This document shows positions 1-7,775 of a DNA stretch of 8,671 nucleotides, piece after piece. The DNA is taken from assembly GCA_009936695.1 (NCBI GenBank), contig JAACEA010000063.1, positions 1 to 8,671 on the forward strand, read 5' to 3'. Made by a program: the position numbers and the translations under genes. Within the stretch, counting starts at the first letter, position 1. Each line of letters begins with the position of its first letter. The notes beneath the pieces are model-generated. The model worked only from the letters and a program-made list of their open reading frames with translations. It did no database searches and was not told the DNA's origin. This DNA comes from Planctomycetia bacterium (GTDB taxonomy: Bacteria; Planctomycetota; Phycisphaerae; Phycisphaerales; SM1A02).

Positions 1-2313
1 GCCGTCCGCATCGGACGGGTTCCCCGGATCTGGCAGTCCGCCTCCGCGGGCGAGGACGGCTGGCTCACCGATGATGCACTCCGAGGCGGCTACGCCGTGG
101 CCATCATCGAACGCGACGCCGCCGGTCCCGCGATCCTCGAAGCCCGCGGCCACTCCATGGTCTACGTCAACGGCGCGCCCCGACCGGGTGACCCCTACGC
201 CAACGGATCGCTGCGGCTTCCGGTGATGCTCGAGGCAGGTGAGAACGAGTTTCTCTTCAAGGTCGGGCGGGGACGGGTCAGGGCGCGACTGGTCGATGTA
301 CCGAGGACCGAGGGCGGCGATCCGAAGACGTTCTTCTTCACCGGCGCCGACGACACGATTCCGAACGCGGTCGCCGGCACGCCCCTCGATGCATACGCGG
401 GCGTGGTGATCGCGAACATCGGAACGACGTGGATGCCCAACCGATCCATCCTCGTGACCGGCCCCGACGGCGAGACGGCCACCAGCGCCATGCCCGCGAT
501 CCCCCCGGGATCGGTTCGCAAGGTCCCGATCCGGCTCGTGTCGGCGGCCGCTGAGGTTCCGGGTACCGAGACCTTCCGGGTGGAGATCGTCGACCCCGGG
601 TCCATCGAACCGGTCGATGTACGCACCCTTGAAGTCAAGGTCGTCGAACCGACGGCCGCGCGGCGGGTGACCTTTCGGAGCGAGATCGATGATTCGGTCC
701 AGTTCTACGGACTGGTCCCGAGCTCCGCGGCGCCGCGCGAAGGCGATCCCTCGGGGGCGGCCGGGCTCATCCTGACGCTCCACGGCGCGGGCGTCGACGC
801 CCGACGCCAGGCCGCCGCCTACTCGGCGAAGGACTTCGCCCACGTCGTCGCGCCGACCAACCGGCGGAAGTTCGGTTTCGACTGGGAGGACTGGGGTCGT
901 CTCGACGCGATGGAGGTGCTCGACCACGCTCGACGAACACTCGGCACCGACCCCGATCGCCAGTGGGTGACCGGACATTCCATGGGCGGACACGGAACCT
1001 GGCAGGCCGCGGCCCACTTCCCGGATCGATTCGCCGCGGCCGCCCCGAGCGCGGGCTGGATCGCGTTCCACACCTACGGGGCCGACCGCATCGAAGGCAA
1101 CGACGATCCCCACTCGATCGAGTCGATCATGGCCCGCGCCGCCAACCCCAGCGACACGCTTCTGCTCCGGGACAATCTCGACGAACTGGGCATCTACGTC
1201 CTGCATGGCGACGCCGACGACAACGTCCCCGTGGATCAGGCCCGGACCATGCGCCGTTCGCTCGCCGAATCGCACCCTGACTTCGCCTATCACGAGGAAC
1301 CGGGCGTCGGTCACTGGTGGGGGAATCGTTGCGTCGACTGGCCGCCGCTGATCCGGTTCCTCGAGGAACGTTCCCTCGATCCGAATCCGGCCCAGGTGCG
1401 ATTCACCACCGTCTCACCGGGGATCAACGCCGGCGGCGACTGGTTCCGGATCGCCCAGCAGCAGCTTGCGAACGCACCATCCCGGGTCGAAGGAACGTGG
1501 AACGACGCCGAGGATCGCATCGATCTCATCACCGAGAACGTGGCCCGCCTCGAAATCGATCTCGACGATCGAATGCCCGCCTGGACGGTGGTGATCGATG
1601 GCGACGAGGTCGGACCGGACGCGAAACTGGATCTCCTCAACGGCCGCGGCGCACCGGCGTTCTACGACCGGACACCCGACGGCTGGCGTCGTCGCGCCAT
1701 CATCAATCCTCGCGCCAAGCGGCCGGAACGAAACGGGTCGTTCAAGGACGTCTTCCGCCACCAGCCGATTCTCGTCGTAGGCACCATGGGGGATGAAGCG
1801 GAGAATCGCATCACGCTCGCCAAGGCGATCCACGACGCGGAGACCTTCCTCTACCGCGGCAACGGCGTGCTCGACGTGATCCTCGACGTCGACTTCGATC
1901 GCGAACAGCATCCGCGGCGCAACGTGATCCTCTACGGGAACCAGGAGACCAACGCCGCCTGGCCGCAGCTGCTCGCGAAGGACCCGTTGCAGGTCGATCG
2001 GACCGGAATCCGCTTCGAGGGGCTCGAAGTGGAAGGCGACGATCTCGCGGTGCTCGCGATCCGACCCCGATCCGACTGGACGACCGTCTCGGTCGGTGTC
2101 GTCGCGGGAACGGGACTCTCCGGCATGCGACTGACCGAACGCATCCCGCTCTTTCGGAGCGGCGTGCACTATCCCGACCTGGTGGTGTTCGGTCCCGAGT
2201 CGATCGACCCCGACACCGAAGGACTCGAGGGGATCCGAGCCGCTGCGTTCTTCGACAACGACTGGTCGCTCGGCGACGACCACGCCGTCCGCGAGTCGCC
2301 GAAGGTCAGGTGA
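1..2313 (+). CDS. Multidomain alpha/beta hydrolase, prolyl-oligopeptidase/esterase type (5' end cut by window)
   Basis: The frame is open from base 1, so the true start lies left of the window; the GTG at 97 is internal because the codons before it read as a continuous protein. 770 residues are visible. Counting from base 1, residues about 1-100 form a beta-rich N-terminal domain with a YVNG..RPGDPY stretch, like the carbohydrate-binding-like modules that precede hydrolases in planctomycetes. Residues about 110-215 look like an immunoglobulin/CARDB-like spacer. The hydrolase core spans about 225-455: HGAG oxyanion loop at 261-264, nucleophile Ser327 in GHSMGG, acid Asp406 in HGDADDNVP and base His438 in GVGHWWG. 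The catalytic triad is therefore complete. The C-terminal third contains VILYGNQETN and resembles the C-terminal extension of planctomycete S9-like proteins. It is probably exported, but the signal peptide would be outside the window. Whether the substrate is a peptide or an ester cannot be told from sequence. Its TGA overlaps the end of the convergent chemoreceptor gene. Confidence 0.88.
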   Translation, partial: AVRIGRVPRIWQSASAGEDGWLTDDALRGGYAVAIIERDAAGPAILEARGHSMVYVNGAPRPGDPYANGSLRLPVMLEAGENEFLFKVGRGRVRARLVDVPRTEGGDPKTFFFTGADDTIPNAVAGTPLDAYAGVVIANIGTTWMPNRSILVTGPDGETATSAMPAIPPGSVRKVPIRLVSAAAEVPGTETFRVEIVDPGSIEPVDVRTLEVKVVEPTAARRVTFRSEIDDSVQFYGLVPSSAAPREGDPSGAAGLILTLHGAGVDARRQAAAYSAKDFAHVVAPTNRRKFGFDWEDWGRLDAMEVLDHARRTLGTDPDRQWVTGHSMGGHGTWQAAAHFPDRFAAAAPSAGWIAFHTYGADRIEGNDDPHSIESIMARAANPSDTLLLRDNLDELGIYVLHGDADDNVPVDQARTMRRSLAESHPDFAYHEEPGVGHWWGNRCVDWPPLIRFLEERSLDPNPAQVRFTTVSPGINAGGDWFRIAQQQLANAPSRVEGTWNDAEDRIDLITENVARLEIDLDDRMPAWTVVIDGDEVGPDAKLDLLNGRGAPAFYDRTPDGWRRRAIINPRAKRPERNGSFKDVFRHQPILVVGTMGDEAENRITLAKAIHDAETFLYRGNGVLDVILDVDFDREQHPRRNVILYGNQETNAAWPQLLAKDPLQVDRTGIRFEGLEVEGDDLAVLAIRPRSDWTTVSVGVVAGTGLSGMRLTERIPLFRSGVHYPDLVVFGPESIDPDTEGLEGIRAAAFFDNDWSLGDDHAVRESPKVR

Positions 2314-4654
2314 GTCCGAGTCGACGTTCCTCGTCGGCGATCTCCGCCTTCAGCGCGGATGCGAGCTCGCGCAGATCGGCGATCGACTCGTCGACCTGCT
2401 TGACGGCGTCGCTGGTGATCCCGACGTTCTCCGACAGTTCCGCCATGGCTTCGCTGATCTGACGGGCCCCGTCGCGCTGCGCCTTCATGCTCTCGAGCAC
2501 GGTCGCGAAACGGGGGGATAGGTCCTGATTGCGACCGATCACCTCGGTGAGTCCCTCGGCGACCTGGGCGTTGGTCGACGCCGTTTCCTCCAGACGCCGC
2601 TGGAAGGCGGTCATGTTTCGAACGCCGTCGCCGACGGAGGCGAGCATGCGATCGACGTTCTGTTCGATCTGCGACGCGCTTTCGGCGGTTCGTTCGGCCA
2701 GCCGCCTCACCTCGCGAGCGACCACGCGGAATCCGAGTCCGGCATCGCCCGCCTTCTCCGCCTCCATGGTCGCGTTGATCGAGAGGATCTGGGTTCGATC
2801 CGCGATCGAGACCATCGTCGTCACGACCTGGCCCATCGCCTCGCAGCGTCGCTCGATCTCTCCGAGATGATCGGAGACGCTCTTCGCGTCACCGACCACG
2901 TCCCCCATCACGACTTCGATGCGGTTGATCGACTCGAGTCCGTTCGCACCCCGGATCGCGTTCTCGGAAGCGATGCCGTCCACCTCGCTCATGGTGCCGG
3001 TGAGCTCCTCCGCGGTCTTCGCGATCTCCCGGCTGCCCGCCGTGATCTCGGTCACCGCGCCCATGATCTGAATGGAACTCGAGGCCTGGGTGGCCGTCAT
3101 GCCCGCGATCTCGTCGATCAGTTCGTCCTTCCGGACCGTCGCCGCCTCCATCCGGGCCTTCAAGCCGAGACTGGCAGCGACGAGGTTGTAGGCATGGGCC
3201 AGGGCGTTGAGTTCGCGTCCCCCACCGGGTGGAACGGTGGTCGAGAAATCGCCGGCCTGCAGCCGCGACATCGCCGTCTGCAGACGGAGAATGGGTGCGG
3301 TGAACCGACGGCTGAGCAGGATGCTCGCCAAGACGACGACCACGAAGATGATCAGGCCGGTGCTCAGGATCCGAGCCCGCATGGCATCCGCGCCCGCGTA
3401 CGCCTCCGCTCGCCCGATCTCCGCGATGAGCGCCCAGTTCCGATCGAAGACCGAGACCGGTTGAAAGGACGCGACGACGGCCTCCCCGTGGTAGCTCGTC
3501 ACCTCGGCGTCGCCGGACTCCCCATCCAGCGCCCTCGACACCGCCTCGTTCTCCACCCGCTCCAGAAGCACCGTCCGTTCGAGTCGGGCCATCTCCTTCA
3601 GCGTGCTCTCCGCGATCCCCCTCGACCGACCGTTCCGGATGAACGCATCGGGATCCTCGATCAAGGTCCGGGCGTCCGACCGCATGAACAGGTCGGGACC
3701 GACCAGATAGGCCTCTCCACTCTCGCCGAATCCCTCCTCGGCCCATCTTCGACCACCGGTCATCACCTCGTCGATCTCGTCGATCGGCAACTGGATCGCC
3801 ACGACGCCCAGCACTTCGTCCCCGTCGTGCACCGCCTTCGCGACGAACGCGGCCGGTGACTCGTAGCTCGGGGTGTACGTCGAGAAGTCGGCGAACGAGA
3901 CGGCGTTCGTCGAAGTGGATTCCAGACTGGACCGGACCGCGTCCGCGAGCCCGCTGTCCTTGAAGGGCCCGGTCAGGAGATTCGTGCCGAAGTCGATCTC
4001 CTTGTAGACCGAGTAGACGATCTCTCCGGATGCATCGATCAGGAAGATGTCGTAGTAGCCGAAGATCTCGAGCAGCTCGCGGAAGAGCGGGTGGTACTGG
4101 AAATGGGGCCCGTCGTACTCGGGGACGAGCCTGCTGTCGTCGAGCAGGTGCTTCGAACCGAGGGGATTGGGGTTGTTGACCAGATATGCCGCCTGCACGA
4201 CGAGCGATGCCGGTCGATCCGAGGTCACCGATGCCGACGGGAGCCGCCGTCCGGTCTCCTGCTCGTAGTTGGTCATGAAGACGTCGTTCACGAAACCGAC
4301 CACCTGTTCCCGCGCGTCATCGGATGCCGAGACGTCGAGCGAGGCGAGGACCTCGCTGAACTGCATGATCGCGTCCGACGTCTCGGGAAGCATCGAAAGC
4401 ACGTCGACCTCGTGACGGATGTTGCGGAAGTACGTCTCCAGAAGCCGGGCCTTGATCGCTCGTGCCGTCGTGAGCTGCTCTCGATGGGCGGCCTCGAGCG
4501 CGTCTCCGGCGGTCGTCCAGGCCGCGTAACCGATGCTGATCCCGGTCCCCAACGCGACCGCGAGCATGACCGCGAGAAACCGCACCACCAAGGGGACACC
4601 TGATGCCGATGTGGTGGACGCGTTGCCGGGCGTCGAGGATGGGCTGGAGGACAT
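2306..4654 (-). CDS. Methyl-accepting chemotaxis protein with dCache-like sensor and HAMP domain
   Basis: A 782-residue transmembrane receptor that senses a ligand outside the membrane and signals to a CheA-type kinase through its cytoplasmic tip. Domains: TM1 at about 20-46; a large (about 380-residue) extracytoplasmic dCache-like region with YYDIFLID at about 200-207 followed by IVYSVYKE..FGTNLL, and GEAYLVGPDLFMRSD at about 313-327; TM2 at about 427-447 (LIIFVVVVLASILL); HAMP at about 448-500; then a long helical signalling domain. The tip, about 615-650, reads ILSINATMEAEKAG...GFRVVAREVRRLAERT, a clear MCP hairpin. This EKAG/VVARE version is like that of WspA-type receptors rather than classical chemotaxis receptors. 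There is no C-terminal NWETF-like tether. The start at 4654 is chosen because AGGAG lies 5 nt upstream (4660-4664) and because the longer in-frame opening to 4909 would run through a terminator and part of the next gene. No cheA, cheW or flagellar gene is adjacent, so the ligand and partner are unknown. Confidence 0.93.
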   Translation of the reverse strand: MSSSPSSTPGNASTTSASGVPLVVRFLAVMLAVALGTGISIGYAAWTTAGDALEAAHREQLTTARAIKARLLETYFRNIRHEVDVLSMLPETSDAIMQFSEVLASLDVSASDDAREQVVGFVNDVFMTNYEQETGRRLPSASVTSDRPASLVVQAAYLVNNPNPLGSKHLLDDSRLVPEYDGPHFQYHPLFRELLEIFGYYDIFLIDASGEIVYSVYKEIDFGTNLLTGPFKDSGLADAVRSSLESTSTNAVSFADFSTYTPSYESPAAFVAKAVHDGDEVLGVVAIQLPIDEIDEVMTGGRRWAEEGFGESGEAYLVGPDLFMRSDARTLIEDPDAFIRNGRSRGIAESTLKEMARLERTVLLERVENEAVSRALDGESGDAEVTSYHGEAVVASFQPVSVFDRNWALIAEIGRAEAYAGADAMRARILSTGLIIFVVVVLASILLSRRFTAPILRLQTAMSRLQAGDFSTTVPPGGGRELNALAHAYNLVAASLGLKARMEAATVRKDELIDEIAGMTATQASSSIQIMGAVTEITAGSREIAKTAEELTGTMSEVDGIASENAIRGANGLESINRIEVVMGDVVGDAKSVSDHLGEIERRCEAMGQVVTTMVSIADRTQILSINATMEAEKAGDAGLGFRVVAREVRRLAERTAESASQIEQNVDRMLASVGDGVRNMTAFQRRLEETASTNAQVAEGLTEVIGRNQDLSPRFATVLESMKAQRDGARQISEAMAELSENVGITSDAVKQVDESIADLRELASALKAEIADEERRLGLT

Positions 4655-4659
4655 GAACG

Positions 4660-4664
4660 CTCCT
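4660..4664 (-). promoter_or_regulatory. Ribosome binding site of the chemoreceptor gene
   Basis: AGGAG on the minus strand, 5 nt before the ATG at 4652-4654. It is the best Shine-Dalgarno match near any candidate start and fixes the start inside a much longer open frame. Confidence 0.75.
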
Positions 4665-4801
4665 GATTTCGATCGATACCTGATTGCGGGCCGTGAATCG
4701 ACGCGAACGAGCGACGCGGACCGCCGGTTGGTATCGACCAGATCGCCGCGATTGCTTGGAAAGCGGAGGCCCGCCGGCTCGGACGCCTCCATCGGTGAAG
4801 T

Positions 4802-4840
4802 CAAAACGAAGGACGCCCCCGGAGATTCCGGGGGCGTCCT
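4802..4840 (-). terminator. Intrinsic terminator after the thioredoxin-like gene
   Basis: A perfect 14-bp inverted repeat (AGGACGCCCCCGGA at 4810-4823 against 4827-4840) with a 3-nt loop. Read on the minus strand it is followed by TTCGTTTTGA, a T-rich tail; on the plus strand no T tract follows. It begins 22 nt downstream of the stop of the minus-strand gene ending at 4863. This is the layout of a Rho-independent terminator that separates this gene from the chemoreceptor gene downstream. Confidence 0.88.
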
Positions 4841-4862
4841 CGAAGATCGGTCGTGGATCGAT

Positions 4863-5498
4863 TCAGCTCTTGGGACCGGCCTTGGTCCGCATCGCGGGGA
4901 ACGCCGCAAGGACCTTCTGGGGTCCGATGTAGCTTTGTCGATTCTTCGGGGTGTACTTTCCGTCGGTCTCGTAGGACCCCTTCATGGCCACATCGTCCTC
5001 ACCGAGCACGACGAGGTTCGGGATTCCGCTGCCACCGTAGGCCTGCTTGATCTTGCGGAGCCCGGACGCGTCGAACGGGACGGCGTAGAACGGCATGTCG
5101 TACTTCTTCATGTACCCCATGTGCGCGGGGGCATTTCGATCCGACGTCACCACCACGATCGCGAAGTCCTTGGCGTCGGGGTTCTCCTTCGCGAACTTCA
5201 CCAGGTCCGGGGTGAACTTGCGGCACGGAGGACACCAGCTCGCGGTGAAGTAGAGGAGGACGAATTTCTTCCCGGCGATGACGTCCTTCGTCTTCACCCG
5301 GGTGCCGTCCTTCATCTCCAGCGTGTCGCCGAACATGGCCATGATCTTGGCGTGGGAGCCGGTGTCCGCCGTCTTCGCATCGATGGCGGCCGGCGCCTTC
5401 GCGGGCGGCGGGGAGAGTGCCGGCTTCGCCGCGCCGTCCTGGGGCGCGATGCAGAGCGACGAGATGGCGAGCGTGATGCTGGCGAGGACGGTTGACAT
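4863..5498 (-). CDS. Secreted thioredoxin-fold protein, tryparedoxin/TlpA-like
   Basis: A 211-residue thiol-disulfide oxidoreductase, likely periplasmic. A hydrophobic N-terminus (STVLASITLAISSL) looks like a short Sec signal peptide. An Ala/Pro-rich linker follows to about residue 40, then a thioredoxin-fold domain. The redox motif is ASWCPPCRKFTP, with Cys89 and Cys92, and the conserved cis-proline is Pro160 in GSGIPNLVV. The FTASWCPPCRKFTP and PFYAVPFD...YGGSGIPNLVVL blocks match the tryparedoxin/nucleoredoxin (Thioredoxin_8) style more closely than classical TrxA. The ATG at 5498 is preferred because GGAG lies 9 nt upstream (5508-5511). An in-frame ATG at 5513 would add MESSQ but has no good ribosome site. 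The cysteine near the signal end is not in a proper lipobox. The gene ends with a strong terminator. It follows dus after about 100 bp, so co-transcription is possible but not shown. The partner substrate is unknown. Confidence 0.9.
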   Translation of the reverse strand: MSTVLASITLAISSLCIAPQDGAAKPALSPPPAKAPAAIDAKTADTGSHAKIMAMFGDTLEMKDGTRVKTKDVIAGKKFVLLYFTASWCPPCRKFTPDLVKFAKENPDAKDFAIVVVTSDRNAPAHMGYMKKYDMPFYAVPFDASGLRKIKQAYGGSGIPNLVVLGEDDVAMKGSYETDGKYTPKNRQSYIGPQKVLAAFPAMRTKAGPKS

Positions 5499-5507
5499 CT
5501 GTGAAGA

Positions 5508-5511
5508 CTCC
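5508..5511 (-). promoter_or_regulatory. Ribosome binding site of the thioredoxin-like gene
   Basis: GGAG on the minus strand, 9 nt before the ATG at 5496-5498. It lies inside the first codons of the alternative ATG at 5513 and so favours the shorter protein. Confidence 0.5.
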
Positions 5512-5602
5512 ATTCGGGGTTGATGCTTCTTACCGGTTCACGATACGGCATATCCCTGCATGAATCGAGCATCTCCCGGCGAACCGTGGATCTTGATCGA
5601 AA

Positions 5603-6727
5603 TCACGTCGTCGACGGATCCGCGTTCCGACGTGGCCCCGCGCCCCGAGCCGCCATCGGCGTCGCCGAAGCATCCGGGTCCGAGCTCGCCCAATCGATCC
5701 ACTCCTCGACCGCGGCCTGCATGGCCTCCAGATCGATCGCGGTCCTGATCGCCTCCTTCAGCGGCTTCACGTGACCCATCGACTTTCCGTACCAGGAGAT
5801 CCGCTGTCGCATGAGCTCCGCGGCGGCACGAGGGTCGAGGTGGGTGGCGCAGAGTTCGATGTGACGGCGGATCGTTCGGATCTTGTCGAGCAGCGTCGGC
5901 TCGGCCCGCGCCGCCTCCCATCGACTGCGTTCGGTCTCGTCGACCTGCGAAGACGCATCGGCGATCGCGGCCAGTCGAAGCGCGGCATCCGCCTGACGAA
6001 AGACCCAGGGTCGGCGAATCGCGGACCGCGCGATCATCACACCCGCGCATCCGGTGTGTCGAACGAGCCGGACCGCGTCGTCCGGACCGACCACGTCGCC
6101 GTTGCCGATGACCGGGATGCCGCGAACCGCGGCGACCACTTCGCCGATGGCGTTCCAGTTCGCGCACCCCTTGAATCGCTGGACCGTCGTCCGGCCATGC
6201 ACCGTGACGAGGGCGATGCCCGCGGCCTCGAGGTCCCGAGCCAGTGTCGGCGCGACGATCGAGTCGTCGTCCCACCCCAGCCGGACCTTGGCGGTCACCG
6301 GAACCCGGCCCGCCGAATGCCGATCCACCGCAGCCACGATCCGATCGACGAGTTCGAGGGTGGCCGGGCAGTCGCGGAGAAGGAGGGACCCGCCGTTCTT
6401 CTTGGCCACCTTGTCGACCGGGCATCCCATGTTGATGTCGACCACCGCCGCACCGTGGTCGATGGCCCAGCACGCCGCTTCCGGCAGCGGGTCGTGCGGC
6501 GCACCGTAGAGCTGCATGCCGAATGGTTCGTCGCCCGGCGCCGTCGACGCGAGCACCATCGATTTGGGCGTGCCGGCGAGCACGGCCCGGCTGTTGAGCA
6601 GGTCGGTATAGGCGCAGCCCACCCCCCCGAGTTCCCGGCAGAGCAGCCGGAAAGCGAGATCGGTGTGTCCCGCGATCGGTGCGAGGAGCACCCGGGACGG
6701 AAGTTGGAGCGGGCCGATGGAGAGCAT
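5603..6727 (-). CDS. tRNA-dihydrouridine synthase (Dus family, DusB-like)
   Basis: A 374-residue flavoenzyme that reduces uridine to dihydrouridine in tRNA using FMN and NADPH in the cytoplasm. It opens with the family signature [10 protein letters not shown] (about 14-23) at the start of a TIM barrel. Residues [19 protein letters not shown] fit the Dus/UPF0034 pattern ([LIVM]-[DNG]-[LIVM]-N-x-G-C-P...G-[SAC]), with the catalytic Cys at 102. FMN/phosphate loops follow: [17 protein letters not shown] (about 175-182), VIGNGDV (about 205-211) and GVMIARSA. The helical C-terminal tRNA-binding region contains [22 protein letters not shown]. The last 25 or so residues ([17 protein letters not shown]) are a low-complexity tail. 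The ATG at 6727 gives the usual family N-terminus. No convincing Shine-Dalgarno is seen. The frame stays open upstream, but that part only mirrors the divergent MOSC gene. The exact Dus subtype and target uridine cannot be decided here. Confidence 0.94.
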   Translation of the reverse strand: MLSIGPLQLPSRVLLAPIAGHTDLAFRLLCRELGGVGCAYTDLLNSRAVLAGTPKSMVLASTAPGDEPFGMQLYGAPHDPLPEAACWAIDHGAAVVDINMGCPVDKVAKKNGGSLLLRDCPATLELVDRIVAAVDRHSAGRVPVTAKVRLGWDDDSIVAPTLARDLEAAGIALVTVHGRTTVQRFKGCANWNAIGEVVAAVRGIPVIGNGDVVGPDDAVRLVRHTGCAGVMIARSAIRRPWVFRQADAALRLAAIADASSQVDETERSRWEAARAEPTLLDKIRTIRRHIELCATHLDPRAAAELMRQRISWYGKSMGHVKPLKEAIRTAIDLEAMQAAVEEWIDWASSDPDASATPMAARGAGPRRNADPSTT

Positions 6728-6766
6728 GATTCGAGGTCGGACGACGTCGAGGGTACGGTGCCTCCC
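6728..6766. promoter_or_regulatory. Short divergent intergenic region between dus and the MOSC gene
   Basis: Only 39 bp (30 if the GTG at 6758 is used) separate the two divergent starts. I see no clear -35/-10 pair in it. Any promoters must therefore overlap, or lie within the opposing coding regions. GAGGG at 6749-6753 is the only ribosome-site-like element, on the plus strand. Confidence 0.4.
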
Positions 6767-7618
6767 ATGTCGAATGCCAATGGAAGCGTGGAATCGATCG
6801 GCGTGCATCCCGTGAAATCGGCCCGCGGGCTCGCTCCCGCCGCATGGTGGTTCGACGAGACCGGGCCCCGCCTCGACCGCCGTTGGATGTGCATCGATGA
6901 GAATCGTCGATTCGTGTCGCTCCGGGAGATCCCCGCCCTCGCCCGACTCGCGGTCCGACTCGAGCCCGGCGATCCGATCGACCGGGCGAAGGAACTTCCA
7001 TCCCGCGTGCATCTCGAGTTCGATGACGAGCGACACGAATTCGAGCCGGTCGAGGAGACGACCACGGCCGCGACGACCGCCTCGCTCTGGAAGGCCGATC
7101 GCCAGGTGATCGAGGAGTCGGATTCCGTGAGCAGTTGGCTCTCCGAGAAGCTCGGTGGTTCGTACCGCCTCGTCCGACACGCACCCGACCGGGATCCCTG
7201 GTTTCAACCGGAACCGGAAGCGGACGGGGCCACGACCGGTCTCGCCGACGGATATCCAGTTCTCCTCGCGTCGACCGAGACCCTCGTTGCCGCGGTTCCC
7301 GGCGGCTGTTCGATGCGGCGATTTCGACCGAACATCGTGGTCACGGGTGTCGAAGCCTGGATGGAGGAGTCGTGGAAGCGGATCCGGATCGGCGATGTCG
7401 AATTGGAGCTCGCGAAGCCATGCGTTCGGTGCATCGCCACCACCGTGGATCCCGAGACCGGCCAACGGACCGGAGCCGCCCCCCTCTCCACCCTCGCGAA
7501 TGGCCGGACCTGGAACGGAAAACCCGTCTTCGGCTGGAACTGCCTCGTCCGACGGGCCGGGGTGCTCAGGCAGTCCGATCCGATCACGGTGCTTGAGTGG
7601 CGGACGCCCCCCTCGTAG
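6767..7618 (+). CDS. MOSC domain protein with N-terminal MOSC_N beta-barrel (YcbX/mARC-like)
   Basis: A 283-residue protein expected to bind molybdenum cofactor and to act in reductive detoxification of N-hydroxylated compounds or in sulfur transfer, by analogy with YcbX and mARC. The N-terminal MOSC_N barrel is visible as [14 protein letters not shown]...[21 protein letters not shown] (about 8-65). The MOSC domain covers about 160-283: DGYPVLLAS (161-169), RFRPNIVV, then [16 protein letters not shown] with Cys219 and Cys222, the conserved P-C-x-R-C cysteine motif that in mARC-like proteins supplies the Mo ligand. It ends right after GQSD-like [10 protein letters not shown], so the 2Fe-2S ferredoxin domain fused to E. 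coli YcbX is absent and electrons must come from a separate partner. Start: ATG 6767 gives a good N-terminus. An in-frame GTG at 6758 with GAGGG 4 nt upstream is a real alternative adding three residues. It is divergent from dus. Confidence 0.92.
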   Translation: MSNANGSVESIGVHPVKSARGLAPAAWWFDETGPRLDRRWMCIDENRRFVSLREIPALARLAVRLEPGDPIDRAKELPSRVHLEFDDERHEFEPVEETTTAATTASLWKADRQVIEESDSVSSWLSEKLGGSYRLVRHAPDRDPWFQPEPEADGATTGLADGYPVLLASTETLVAAVPGGCSMRRFRPNIVVTGVEAWMEESWKRIRIGDVELELAKPCVRCIATTVDPETGQRTGAAPLSTLANGRTWNGKPVFGWNCLVRRAGVLRQSDPITVLEWRTPPS

Positions 7619-7664
7619 GTCCTATAAAAATCAATGGGCCGATTTCAAGGGCCTCAGGGGCCAT

Positions 7665-7694
7665 CGTCGGGGTGCGGTCCGCCGCTTTCCGACG
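7665..7694 (+). terminator. Stem-loop after the MOSC gene, weak terminator candidate
   Basis: CGTCGG at 7665-7670 pairs with CCGACG at 7689-7694. Inside it, GCGG at 7674-7677 pairs with CCGC at 7682-7685 around a TCCG (UNCG-type) tetraloop, with G-U pairs and one mismatch between the two stems. It starts 46 nt after the MOSC stop. The sequence after it has only a short TTTT (7705-7708) about 10 nt away, so it is not a textbook intrinsic terminator and may act only as an RNA-stabilising 3' end. Confidence 0.35.
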
Positions 7695-7751
7695 CCTGTG
7701 ACGATTTTACGGCCGAGTGTCAAAAATTAACTTTCCCGACCCGATTCGAGT

Positions 7752-7759
7752 GCTATTTT
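7752..7759 (+). promoter_or_regulatory. Possible extended -10 promoter for the PEP-CTERM-like gene
   Basis: GCTATTTT, preceded by T at 7751, reads TGCTATTTT and resembles an extended -10 (TGnTATAAT). It lies in one of the few AT-rich islands of this intergenic region, about 180 bp before the start codon. I see no good -35 hexamer at 16-18 bp; the nearest, TTAACT at 7727-7732, is too far. A start of transcription near 7766 would include all of the inverted repeats described below. Confidence 0.28.
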
Positions 7760-7775
7760 TCCGCCGTAGGGAAGC

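Noticed and set aside
1414..2283. 289-codon minus-strand open frame opposite the hydrolase
   Set aside because: A codon-position shadow of the hydrolase gene, with no recognisable motif or ribosome site.
2322..2336. CGACG-TTCCT-CGTCG hairpin just after the hydrolase stop
   Set aside because: Only a 5-bp stem inside the chemoreceptor coding region with no T tract, so it is likely chance and not a terminator.
4655..4909. In-frame extension of the chemoreceptor to an ATG at 4909
   Set aside because: It would cross a strong terminator hairpin and the 3' end of the thioredoxin-like gene, and the added residues are Arg/Ser/Pro-rich with no family match. A good AGGAG supports 4654.
5499..5602. Possible promoter or terminator between dus and the thioredoxin-like gene
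   Set aside because: I found no convincing hairpin with a T tract and no -35/-10 pair here.
5771..6766. Long plus-strand open frame before the MOSC start
   Set aside because: It is antisense to dus and rich in Arg, Asp and His. It shows no domain, and MOSC family proteins start near 6767.
5538..7184. 548-codon minus-strand open frame
   Set aside because: Arg/Gly/Ser-dominated translation in another frame over dus and MOSC, which is typical of high-GC shadow frames.
6728..7465. In-frame extension of the dus frame upstream to 7465
   Set aside because: This stretch lies opposite the well-supported MOSC gene, and its residues do not belong to the Dus family, whose normal N-terminus begins at 6727.
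7619..7664. TATAAA-like sequence at 7623-7628 as a promoter
   Set aside because: No -35 at a proper distance (TTGAGT at 7593 is 24 bp away), and it would start transcription over 300 bp before the next gene.
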